This document shows, one piece after another, positions 15,312-23,223 of a stretch of 64,000 nt of DNA (position 1 is the first letter of the stretch; each line of letters begins with the position of its first letter). The notes beneath the pieces were generated by a model, which searched no databases, was not told the DNA's origin, and saw nothing but the letters and a program-made list of their open reading frames with translations. The position numbers and the translations under genes were made by a program. Source of the stretch: Ga0077527 sp021300125. GTDB lineage: Bacteria; Pseudomonadota; Gammaproteobacteria; Burkholderiales; SG8-41. The stretch covers positions 28,362 through 92,361 of the forward strand of contig JBKDUF010000015.1 in assembly GCA_046339595.1 (NCBI GenBank), in the 5' to 3' direction.

Positions 15312-16280
15312 ATGACACGCCCACTGAAACTCGCGGCGGCTCTCACGCTGGCCCTGGGGCCAGCTTGCGTGGCGGCACAAGCCTATCCAGCCAAGCCGCT
15401 GCGCCTCGTGGTCGCCTCATCACCCGGCAGCGCGGTCGACATCGTCGCGCGCCTGGTCGCACCCAAGCTGGCGGAAGCCCTGGCACAGCAGGTGCTGGTG
15501 GACAACCGTGCCGGTGCCGGCGGCAACCTCGGTGCGGGGTTTGCCGCGCGCGCCGCACCTGACGGCTACACCGCGTTCATGGCCACGCCTGCTCACGCCA
15601 TCAGCGGCAGCGCGCCGGTCAACAAGACCGGCTACGATTTTGTGCGCGATTTTGCGCCGGTCAGCCTGCTCACCACCGGGCATTACATGCTCGTCGTGCA
15701 CCCCTCCGTGCCGGCAAACAGCGTGAAGGATCTGGTGGCCCTTGCCAGGGCCCGGCCCGGCAGCCTCAATTTCGCGTCGGCGGGCAACGGCAATGCCACC
15801 CACCTTGCCGGCGAACTGTTCAACCTGAAGGCTGGCGTCAAGACCGTGCATGTGCCGTACAAGGGCGGCGGGCATGCCCGCACCGAACTGCTCGGCGGCC
15901 AGGTCGATTTCATGTTCCACAACATCACCGCGGTGCTGGGCGATGTCCGGGACCGGCGCCTGCGTGCGCTCGCGGTGACCGGGCCGAAGCGCGCGCTCGC
16001 GGCGCCGGAGGTTGCCACCGTCGACGAGTCCGGGCTACGCGGCTACGACATCACCTCATGGTTCGGGGTGATGCTCCAGTCCGCGGCGCCCGCCGAAACC
16101 GTGGCTAGGCTGCATCGTGATTTGGCGAAGACCCTGCAGTTTGCCGACATTCGCGAAAAACTTGCGGCTCTCGGATCCGAGGGGGTCGGCAGTACGCCGG
16201 CGGAATTCGCCCGCCATCTGCGGGCGGAGCATGACAAGTGGGGTACTCTGATCCGCAAGGCGGGATTGCAGATCGAATGA
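15312..16280 (+). CDS. Bug-family (TTT) solute receptor 2
   Basis: A periplasmic receptor of 322 aa. The signal peptide (LKLAAALTLALGPACVAAQA) leads into YPAKPLRLVVASSPGSAVD and VDNRAGAGGNLGAG, the usual Bug landmarks. The ATG at 15312 has gggg upstream; a longer frame opens earlier without a good ribosome site. It is divergent from the hydrolase (227-base spacer, no clear promoter read by eye) and 40 bases upstream of deacetylase 1, suggesting that the receptor imports the substrate of that enzyme. Confidence 0.92.
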   Translation: MTRPLKLAAALTLALGPACVAAQAYPAKPLRLVVASSPGSAVDIVARLVAPKLAEALAQQVLVDNRAGAGGNLGAGFAARAAPDGYTAFMATPAHAISGSAPVNKTGYDFVRDFAPVSLLTTGHYMLVVHPSVPANSVKDLVALARARPGSLNFASAGNGNATHLAGELFNLKAGVKTVHVPYKGGGHARTELLGGQVDFMFHNITAVLGDVRDRRLRALAVTGPKRALAAPEVATVDESGLRGYDITSWFGVMLQSAAPAETVARLHRDLAKTLQFADIREKLAALGSEGVGSTPAEFARHLRAEHDKWGTLIRKAGLQIE

Positions 16281-16320
16281 GCACCGCTGACGGCCGGGTG
16301 CGTGTTAAGATTTTTTTGAA

Positions 16321-17166
16321 ATGAAACGACATATCGCCTGCATCACCTTCGACTTTGACGCGATTTCGGGCTGGATCGCCCGCGGCATGACTTCACCGTC
16401 GCCGATTTCACGCGGCGAGTTCGGCCCCAATGTCGCCCTGCCGCGCATCCTCGACCTGCTCGACCGGGAAGGCATACCGACGTCCTGGTATGTGCCGGGG
16501 CATACGCTGGAAACCTATCCCGAGCAGTGCCGGCAGGTGTTTGCCGCGGGCCACGAGATCGGTCACCACGGCTGGACGCACCGTTCACCGGCGGCGATGA
16601 CCCCCGAGCAGGAAGAAGCGGAGCTGGTACGCGCCAATGACTGCATCCGTGATCTGACCGGGCAGGGCGCACGCGGTTACCGATCGCCGGCCTGGGATCT
16701 TTCAGAACATTCCGCCGACTTGCTGCTGAAGCACGGCTTTGTGTACGACAGCAGCATGATGGGGGATGACTACACGCCGTATCGCGTGCGCCGCGGTGAT
16801 GTCATCGAACTGGAGAAGCCGGCGGTGTTCGGTCCGGAAACGCCGCTGATCGAAATGCCGGTGAGCTGGACGCTCGACGACTACCCGCACTTTGAGTTCA
16901 TCCGCACGCCGACCTGGATCCTGCCGGGCAACATGAACGCCAACAAGGTGCTGGACAACTGGGTGAACGACTTCGTCTACCTGCGCGACCACCTCGACTG
17001 GGGCGTGATCACCTACACCTTCCATCCCTTTGTCATCGGCCGCGGCCATCGCATGCTGGTGCTGGAGAAACTGATCCGCACGCTGAAGGAGGGCGGTGCG
17101 GTGTTCATGAAGCTCGAGGACGCCGCCGCCGAATATGCGCAGCGCGCGCCCTTCAAGCCGCGCTGA
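16321..17166 (+). CDS. polysaccharide-deacetylase-fold hydrolase 1
   Basis: A 281-residue NodB-homology (CE4-like) metal-dependent amidohydrolase of the type that includes allantoinase PuuE and related C-N hydrolases, not only sugar deacetylases. Asp11 and Asp13 in TFDFDAISG and the metal-binding cluster HEIGHHGWTH (78-87) are intact, as is the GYRSPAWDLS loop. There is no signal peptide, which argues against cell-wall deacetylation and for a cytoplasmic small amide substrate. There is no Shine-Dalgarno; a T-rich run precedes the ATG. It is a clear paralogue of the gene at 22266 and sits directly after receptor 2. Confidence 0.88.
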   Translation: MKRHIACITFDFDAISGWIARGMTSPSPISRGEFGPNVALPRILDLLDREGIPTSWYVPGHTLETYPEQCRQVFAAGHEIGHHGWTHRSPAAMTPEQEEAELVRANDCIRDLTGQGARGYRSPAWDLSEHSADLLLKHGFVYDSSMMGDDYTPYRVRRGDVIELEKPAVFGPETPLIEMPVSWTLDDYPHFEFIRTPTWILPGNMNANKVLDNWVNDFVYLRDHLDWGVITYTFHPFVIGRGHRMLVLEKLIRTLKEGGAVFMKLEDAAAEYAQRAPFKPR

Positions 17167-17202
17167 GCAACCCAGCGCGGTGCTTACCGGGCAATGACCC
17201 TG

Positions 17203-17222
17203 TAAGTCATTGTTTTAATTCA
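17203..17222 (-). repeat. AT-rich 20-bp motif, copy at convergent gene junction
   Basis: On the minus strand TGAATTAAAACAATGACTTA, one mismatch to consensus. It includes the TGA stop of the Gfo/Idh gene and lies in the junction with deacetylase 1. Confidence 0.9.
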
Positions 17223-18335
17223 TTTTTTCTTCTTTGACGTGGCGCGCTTGGCCGGCGCGGCTTTGCGCTTGGCCTTGGCCACCGGCTTGCGTGTTTTTTT
17301 CGCAGCAGCGGGAGCCGCCTTGCGCGCGCCGATTTTCACCGGCTTGCCGCTGCGCGCGGATTCGATGATGGATTCGAGCACGGTGACACCGTGGATTTCA
17401 TCACCGCCGGCCACGGCCAGCGGCTGCCTTGCGGCGACGGCCCTGGCGAAATGCTCCAGTTCGGCGCGTTCGGTGCTGGTCTCGGGGAAGGTCATCAGCT
17501 CCGGATGTTTTTTCTCGCGCAGGTTGTCCGGATTGAGCAGGCAGACCTGCATGTTCCAGGTGCTGAGGTGTTCGACGTCCCCGACCTGCACCCAGCCCTT
17601 GGAGCCGAAGACCTGCATGCGCCAGGTTTCGGCCGTGGCGATGAAGGTGCCAAGGTAGCCGCTGGCGCCACCCTTGAAGCGGAACAGCATCGAGGTGGTG
17701 TCGTCGATGCCGTAATCGAGCGCGCGGCGGAAGCTCTGCGAGTAGACGGTATCGACAGGGCCGGCGAGGTAGAGCATCGCGTCGACCACGTGCACGCCGC
17801 GGCCGGTCATGCCGCCGCCGGGGCCTTCGTCCTTTTTCTGGCGCCAGTGGTCCTTCGGATACCAGTACACGCTGGGCCCGCAGAAATTGCCTTCGATGTG
17901 CAGCAGCTTGCCCAGCCGCCCGTCATCAAGCATGCGGCGGATTTCCTGCAGCGCCGGCTGGAAGCGCCAGTTGTAGCCGACAGCCAGCGTGACGCCGGCC
18001 TTCGCGCAGGCGCGCACGGCTTCCTTGGCCGACTCGGTGGTCAGCGTGAAGGGTTTTTCGGTGAAGACATGCTTGCCGGCCCTGGTGGCGGCGATGATCA
18101 GCTCGGCATGAATGCTGTGCGGGGTGGCGAGCACGATGGCGTCCACGCCGGGATCGGCCAGCAGATTGCGGGTGTCGTCATAAAGGCGCAGGCCGTTGCG
18201 GTCGGCGTACTCCTGCACCTTCGCCGGCGTGCGCACGGCGCCCGCGACAAAACGGATCTGGCTGCTCTTGCCCTGCACGCTGTTGACGAGGCTCTGGCCC
18301 CAGCGGCCCAGTCCGATGATGGCGGCGTTGATCAT
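17220..18335 (-). CDS. Gfo/Idh/MocA-family oxidoreductase with Lys/Ala-rich tail
   Basis: A predicted NAD(P)-dependent sugar or cyclitol oxidoreductase, 371 aa. The N-terminal Rossmann domain begins INAAIIGLGRWGQS; the EKPFTLT motif (EKP) is near residue 95; the C-terminal alpha/beta domain runs to about residue 335. The last ~35 residues are Lys/Ala/Pro-rich in the style of histone H1 or AlgP tails (KKTRKPVAKAKRKAAPAKR), which the family normally lacks. The start is the Met directly before the glycine loop; a frame 15 codons longer exists. It converges with deacetylase 1 and lies 163 bases downstream of receptor 3. Substrate unknown. Confidence 0.88.
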   Translation of the reverse strand: MINAAIIGLGRWGQSLVNSVQGKSSQIRFVAGAVRTPAKVQEYADRNGLRLYDDTRNLLADPGVDAIVLATPHSIHAELIIAATRAGKHVFTEKPFTLTTESAKEAVRACAKAGVTLAVGYNWRFQPALQEIRRMLDDGRLGKLLHIEGNFCGPSVYWYPKDHWRQKKDEGPGGGMTGRGVHVVDAMLYLAGPVDTVYSQSFRRALDYGIDDTTSMLFRFKGGASGYLGTFIATAETWRMQVFGSKGWVQVGDVEHLSTWNMQVCLLNPDNLREKKHPELMTFPETSTERAELEHFARAVAARQPLAVAGGDEIHGVTVLESIIESARSGKPVKIGARKAAPAAAKKTRKPVAKAKRKAAPAKRATSKKKK

Positions 18336-18498
18336 GTAGTCCTCATTGTATGGAAATGGATCGGTGATGACGGCCTGCATCCGTCAAAGGATCAGGTCAT
18401 GATCGGGGAGCAGGCATCATCGAAGCACGGTTACCGGCCGCGCCGAGTATAACGGCGAAGCCGCAGACGGCTGCCGGCCATCGCCGGCCCCGACCGCC

Positions 18499-19488
18499 TT
18501 ACTGCACCTTGATGCCGGCGTCCTTGATCACCTTGGACCACAGTTTTTTCTCGGCCCGAACCACGGCGAGCAGCTGCGCCGGCGTGCTGCTGACGGCCTC
18601 GACGCCGTCGCGTCCCAGGCGTTCCCGGACATCGGGCAGGGACACCGCCCGCACCACTTCCTTGTTGAGGCGGGCGACGATGGCTGCTGGCGTGGCCGCG
18701 GGCACAAACACGCCGTACCAGGAATTCACCTCGAAGCCCGGAAGGCCCTGTTCGGCGATGGTCGGAATGTCAGGCGCACCCGAGGAGCGCTTGAGGCCGC
18801 TGACACCCAGCGCCTTCAGGCGGCCGGCCTTGACATGGGGGATCGCCGGCAGCAGCGGGCCGAAGCCGAGTTTGACTTCACCGCTGATCAGGGCCGGCAG
18901 CGCGGCGCCACTGCCGCGGAAGGGCACATGGGTCATGCGGATGGCGGCCATCGAACTCAGCAGCTCGGCGGCGAGGTGGTTGGCGGTACCGATGCCGGAG
19001 GAGGCATAGTTGATCTCGCCCGGCTTCGCCTTGGCCAGCGCGATCAGCTCGCGGACGTTGTTGGCGGCGAGTGTCGGGTTCGCCGACAGGATGCTCATCG
19101 AGTCGCCGAGTTTGGATACGGCGGCAAGATCCTTATCCGGATCGAATCCGAGCTTCTGGCCGATCACCGGCGCGATCACCAGCGGCCCACCGGTGCCTAG
19201 CAGTATCGAATGGCCGTCGGGCTGTGCCGCAGCCACGATCTCCGCGCTGACGTTGCCCCCGGCACCGGCGCGGTTGTCCACCACCACCTGCTGACCCATC
19301 GATTCGGAAAGCTTGCTGCCGACCACCCGGGCGATGGTGTCGCTGGGGCCGCCGGGCAAAAAGCCCACGACAAACCGCACGGGGCGCGTCGGGTAGGTCT
19401 GAGCCTGAGCCTGGAGGGGGATCAGGACGCCGGACACTGCAGCAGCCGCTGCGAGCAGGCCGCTGATTGTTTTCGGAAACATGTGCAT
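18499..19488 (-). CDS. Bug-family (TTT) solute receptor 3
   Basis: A periplasmic receptor of 329 aa with signal peptide (ISGLLAAAAAVSGVLIPLQA, cleavage near AQAQ|TYP), then RPVRFVVGFLPGGPSDTIAR and VDNRAGAGGNVSAE. The start at 19488 is chosen because AGGAGA stands 5 bases upstream; a frame 12 codons longer would overlap the preceding gene. It lies 32 bases after receptor 4 in the same direction. Two different receptors in tandem behind a gamma-glutamyltransferase-fold gene suggest related ligands, but none can be named. Confidence 0.92.
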   Translation of the reverse strand: MHMFPKTISGLLAAAAAVSGVLIPLQAQAQTYPTRPVRFVVGFLPGGPSDTIARVVGSKLSESMGQQVVVDNRAGAGGNVSAEIVAAAQPDGHSILLGTGGPLVIAPVIGQKLGFDPDKDLAAVSKLGDSMSILSANPTLAANNVRELIALAKAKPGEINYASSGIGTANHLAAELLSSMAAIRMTHVPFRGSGAALPALISGEVKLGFGPLLPAIPHVKAGRLKALGVSGLKRSSGAPDIPTIAEQGLPGFEVNSWYGVFVPAATPAAIVARLNKEVVRAVSLPDVRERLGRDGVEAVSSTPAQLLAVVRAEKKLWSKVIKDAGIKVQ

Positions 19489-19520
19489 GGCTTTCTCCTG
19501 GTTGGGCTGTAATGGGATGT

Positions 19521-20528
19521 TCAATCGAGCACAATGCCGGACTGCTTGACCAGGCGGGCCCAGCGCCGGGCGTCCTCCAGGATCAGTTTCTCAAACTGGG
19601 CGATGGTGGTGTATTCGATTTCGATGCCCTGGTTTTCCAGGCGCTCGACCACGGCGGCCACTTCAAGGGCTTTCCTGATCTCGAGGTTCAGCTGGCCGGT
19701 GATCGCCTTGGCTGTCGCGGCGGGGGCCATCAGGCCGTACCAGACTGGCACTTCGTAACCGGGCAGGGTTTCACCGATGGTCGGCACCTGTGGTGCCGCC
19801 TTGGAGCGCCTGGCGCCGGTGACGCCGAGGGCGCGCAGCTTGCCGATCTTGACCTGCGGCAGCGCGGCGAGCACCGGCAGGAAACTGAGCTGCACCTCGC
19901 CCTGGATGGTCGCCAGTATGTTCAGCGCTGCACCCTTGTAAGTCACGGGCGTGAGTTGCACGCCGCTCATCACCGAAAACAGTTCGCCGGAGAGATGGTT
20001 GGTGGTGCCCTGTCCGGAATGGCCGAAATGCAGGCGCCCGGGCGGCTGGCTCTTGCCGTAAGCAATCAGTTCCTTGACGCTGGTCGCGGGTACCGAGGGA
20101 TTGCTCATCATCATCGTGGCGCCGAAGCCGATCACCGACAGCGGTGCGAAGGCCTTGATCGGATCGTAGGCGGGCTTGTTCCTGAAATTCGGGCTGATGG
20201 TGATCACGGGCTGGCCCATGAACAGGGTATGGCCATCCGGGTTGGCTTTGGCGGCGATTTCCATGGCCAAGGTTCCGCCTGCGCCGGGGCGGCCGTCGAT
20301 GATGATGCGCTGGCCGAGCTGCTCGCCGAGCTGTGTGGCCATGGTGCGGGCGACGACATCGCTCACCCCGCCGGGCAGGAAGCCGGTGATGATGCGCATC
20401 GGACGATTGGGAAAATTTTGCGGCGGCTGGGCCTGCGCATGAGCGCCGGCCACGAGCAGCAGCAAAAACCCGATGGCCACAGCCAGGTCAGGGATGCGTT
20501 GGATGCAGGAATGCCGCTTCATGGTCAT
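19521..20528 (-). CDS. Bug-family (TTT) solute receptor 4
   Basis: A periplasmic receptor of 335 aa. The hydrophobic segment AIGFLLLLVAGAHAQA is the signal peptide; the mature part starts near NFPNRPMRIITGFLPGGVSD and has the GRPGAGGTLAMEIAA loop. Met1 or Met3 (20522) could be the start. It lies between the gamma-glutamyltransferase-fold gene (54 bases upstream) and receptor 3, so a three-gene operon is likely. Confidence 0.92.
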   Translation of the reverse strand: MTMKRHSCIQRIPDLAVAIGFLLLLVAGAHAQAQPPQNFPNRPMRIITGFLPGGVSDVVARTMATQLGEQLGQRIIIDGRPGAGGTLAMEIAAKANPDGHTLFMGQPVITISPNFRNKPAYDPIKAFAPLSVIGFGATMMMSNPSVPATSVKELIAYGKSQPPGRLHFGHSGQGTTNHLSGELFSVMSGVQLTPVTYKGAALNILATIQGEVQLSFLPVLAALPQVKIGKLRALGVTGARRSKAAPQVPTIGETLPGYEVPVWYGLMAPAATAKAITGQLNLEIRKALEVAAVVERLENQGIEIEYTTIAQFEKLILEDARRWARLVKQSGIVLD

Positions 20529-20582
20529 GGCCTCTTGTCAGTCATTGCTCGATGGCCTGCCATGCCTTGGCAAAGCCGGATC

Positions 20583-22151
20583 TCAGGACTCAGCCACGGC
20601 GCCTGACCAGGGCGACATCACGTCCGAGATGCCCTGGTGTTCGCCCGAATTCGGGTCATGCAGCACCGCGCTGGGGCAGGCGAAGTTGGTCGGATACACC
20701 ACCAGTTCGGTCAGGTTCACCGGGAACTGTGCGCCGAGTGCCTGCACGGTGCTTTGGTCGTGCCGAGGATCCACACCCACGGTATCGCCGCCGCTGGCGT
20801 CGATGCGTGGCTGGTGGAAGGCGTCCTTCAGGCTCATGCCATGGTCGATCAGGAAGGAACTGATCTGGTACACCGCGGGCAGGATCTTGCGGCCGCCGGA
20901 AGCGCCGATCGCGAACCAGGGTTTGCCGGCGACGGTGGCGATGACCGGGCACATGTTGGACAGCGCGCGTTTGCCCGGCGCAAGGCAGTTCGGCGATTCA
21001 GGCCTGGGGTCAAACCACATCATGCCGTTGTTCATCAGCACGCCGCTGGAGGGCAGCACCACCTTGGAGCCGAATACCGAGAGCAGGGTCTGGGTCAGCG
21101 CCACCATGTTGCCGTCGCGGTCGATCACATTGAGGTGGGTCGTGGTTGACGGGTCCTTGCGGTCACTGTTGTCGCCCATGCTGGCGAGACGCTCGGTGTA
21201 GGCTTCACGCAACGCGGCGGCGTAGGCGACGAAGGCTTCGCTGCCCGGTTTGCCAGCACTGAATTTCATGGTTCGCAAAGGCTCCAGCGCACGCAGCATG
21301 GTTGGGCCGGCGGTCAACTGCGGCGGCAGGGCCAGGCTGGCGCCGTGGTACTCGGTTTCAATCGGGGCCACGATGCGGGCATGGAAATTCGCCAGGTCGC
21401 TGGCGCTGAGGTTGCCGCCCATGGCCTTGATGTCGCGGGCGATGCCGGCGGCGATTTCGCCTTCGTAAAAATCGCGCGGCCCGGCTTCCGCCAGCCGGCG
21501 CAGGGTGTCGGCCAGCCCTTTCAGTTTCAGCCGTCCCAGCGGCGCGCCCGCGGCGGTGTCCGGGGGAAAACCGCCGGGCAGCCAGATGTCCCTCGTTACC
21601 GGGTATCGCGACAGCTCCTTCGCCATCGTCGCCACTTTCAGCGTCAGATACCAGTCGACGGCGATGCCTTCGTCGGCGAGTGCGATAGCGGGTTGTGCGA
21701 CTTCGCGGAAAGGCAGGGTGCCGAAGGTTTCCAGCGCGGTGGCCAGGCCGTCGACGTGGCCGGGTATCGCGATGGACATCGGGCCATGCACATTGCGGTC
21801 ATCCTGGACGCTGGGCCAGGTGAACAGGTCGCTGGTATAGCCCCCGGTCAGCGGGTAATCGGCGGGGTTGAGCCCGTAGGGCGAGATCGGGCCGAAATCG
21901 ACCACCTGCACGCAGTTCTCGCGAGCGAGGTAGACCATCATGAAGCCCACGCCGCCGAGGCCGCTGTTCCAGGGCTCCACTGCGGCGAGCGCGAGGCCCG
22001 TGGCCACTGCAGCATCGACGGCGTTGCCGCCGGCGGCGAGGATGCGCGCGCCGGCCTCGCTGGCGATGCGGTTCTGTGAGGCGACGATACCGCCGCGCGA
22101 GGTGGCCAGCGGCTTGCTGACGTTCCAGTGCTGTACGAGATGGGGATTCAT
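20583..22151 (-). CDS. gamma-glutamyltransferase-family Ntn hydrolase
   Basis: A 522-residue member of the gamma-glutamyltransferase/acylase family, made as a precursor that cleaves itself before a Thr that then serves as nucleophile. The processing site STTTHLNVIDRDGNM lies near residue 335, and the oxyanion and substrate loop GASGGRKI comes later. Length fits. Unlike periplasmic GGT of E. coli there is no signal peptide, so the enzyme is probably cytoplasmic and may act on gamma-glutamyl conjugates or other N-acyl compounds. It heads an operon with receptors 4 and 3 and is divergent from deacetylase 2. Confidence 0.9.
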   Translation of the reverse strand: MNPHLVQHWNVSKPLATSRGGIVASQNRIASEAGARILAAGGNAVDAAVATGLALAAVEPWNSGLGGVGFMMVYLARENCVQVVDFGPISPYGLNPADYPLTGGYTSDLFTWPSVQDDRNVHGPMSIAIPGHVDGLATALETFGTLPFREVAQPAIALADEGIAVDWYLTLKVATMAKELSRYPVTRDIWLPGGFPPDTAAGAPLGRLKLKGLADTLRRLAEAGPRDFYEGEIAAGIARDIKAMGGNLSASDLANFHARIVAPIETEYHGASLALPPQLTAGPTMLRALEPLRTMKFSAGKPGSEAFVAYAAALREAYTERLASMGDNSDRKDPSTTTHLNVIDRDGNMVALTQTLLSVFGSKVVLPSSGVLMNNGMMWFDPRPESPNCLAPGKRALSNMCPVIATVAGKPWFAIGASGGRKILPAVYQISSFLIDHGMSLKDAFHQPRIDASGGDTVGVDPRHDQSTVQALGAQFPVNLTELVVYPTNFACPSAVLHDPNSGEHQGISDVMSPWSGAVAES

Positions 22152-22265
22152 GAAATCTTCCAGTTTGGAAACTCGGGGCTGCTATGTTCAAATCGATGCT
22201 AATCGAAAAACATCTCCGGCGCCTAGACCGGATTCCAGCCGACGAACTCCAGATTCAAGCTGATC

Positions 22266-23102
22266 ATGCGCAAGCACATCGTCTGTCTGACTTTTGATTT
22301 TGACGCCATCTCCGGTTTTATCGCGCGCGGGCAAACCACGGCGAGCTGGCGGTCGCGTGGTGAATTCGGACCGCGTGTGGGCGCGCCACGCCTGCTCGCA
22401 CTGTTCCGCCAGTACGGTATCCGCACGTCCTGGTACGTGCCAGGCCATACCATCGAGACCTTTCCTGCTGCGGTTTCGGCTGTAGTCGAGGCCGGGCACG
22501 AGATCGGGCACCACGGCTGGACGCACCGTCCGCCGGCGAGCCTGACGCGCGAGCAGGAGGAGGCGGAGCTGGTGTGCGGCAACGAGGCGATACGGCGCAT
22601 CTCGGGCAGGAACGCGCGCGGTTACCGTTCGCCGTCCTGGGACCTGTCGCCGCACTCGGTCGAGCTGATGCTCAAGCACGGCTTTGACTATGACAGCAGC
22701 ATGATGGGCGACGATTACACGCCGTACTACGCGCGCCAGGGTGATCGTATCGAACTCGAGGAAAAAGCCGTGTTTGGCACGCAAAGCACGCTGGTGGAAA
22801 TGCCAATCCACTGGTCCACCGATGATTCGCCGCATTTCGAGTTTGTGCGCACCGAAACCAGCCTGCGCCAGGGGCTGCAGAATGCCGGCGACGTGCTCGA
22901 CAACTGGATCGGCGACTTTCTCTACATGAAGCGCGCGGTTGACTGGGGCGTGCTGACCTATACCTGCCACCCCTTCATCATCGGCCGCGGCCACCGCATG
23001 TTGATGCTGGAGCGCCTGATCCGCCGTATCCTCGATGAAGGCGGCGTGTTCCAGCGCGTCGACGAGACGGTCGACGAATACAGGTTCAGGGCTGCTCCCT
23101 GA
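22266..23102 (+). CDS. polysaccharide-deacetylase-fold hydrolase 2
   Basis: Paralogue (278 aa) of the enzyme at 16321, sharing TFDFDAISG, HEIGHHGWTH, YDSSMMGDDYTPY and IIGRGHRML, with the same metal ligands and no signal peptide. Like its paralogue it lacks a clear Shine-Dalgarno. Placed between a GGT-fold gene (divergent, 114-base spacer) and the dehydratase gene (121-base spacer). Two copies 6 kb apart, each beside its own receptor set, suggest an ancient duplication with separate substrates. Confidence 0.88.
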   Translation: MRKHIVCLTFDFDAISGFIARGQTTASWRSRGEFGPRVGAPRLLALFRQYGIRTSWYVPGHTIETFPAAVSAVVEAGHEIGHHGWTHRPPASLTREQEEAELVCGNEAIRRISGRNARGYRSPSWDLSPHSVELMLKHGFDYDSSMMGDDYTPYYARQGDRIELEEKAVFGTQSTLVEMPIHWSTDDSPHFEFVRTETSLRQGLQNAGDVLDNWIGDFLYMKRAVDWGVLTYTCHPFIIGRGHRMLMLERLIRRILDEGGVFQRVDETVDEYRFRAAP

Positions 23103-23223
23103 GCTGATTCGCCTCCGCAGTGCTGCCTGAGTAACGGCACTGATAAAATCACCGTCTCAGGCAACCCCGGGCTTGTGCGGGCCACGGCATTGCCCATCCA
23201 TCGAGAGCAGACAGGAGAAGGTC

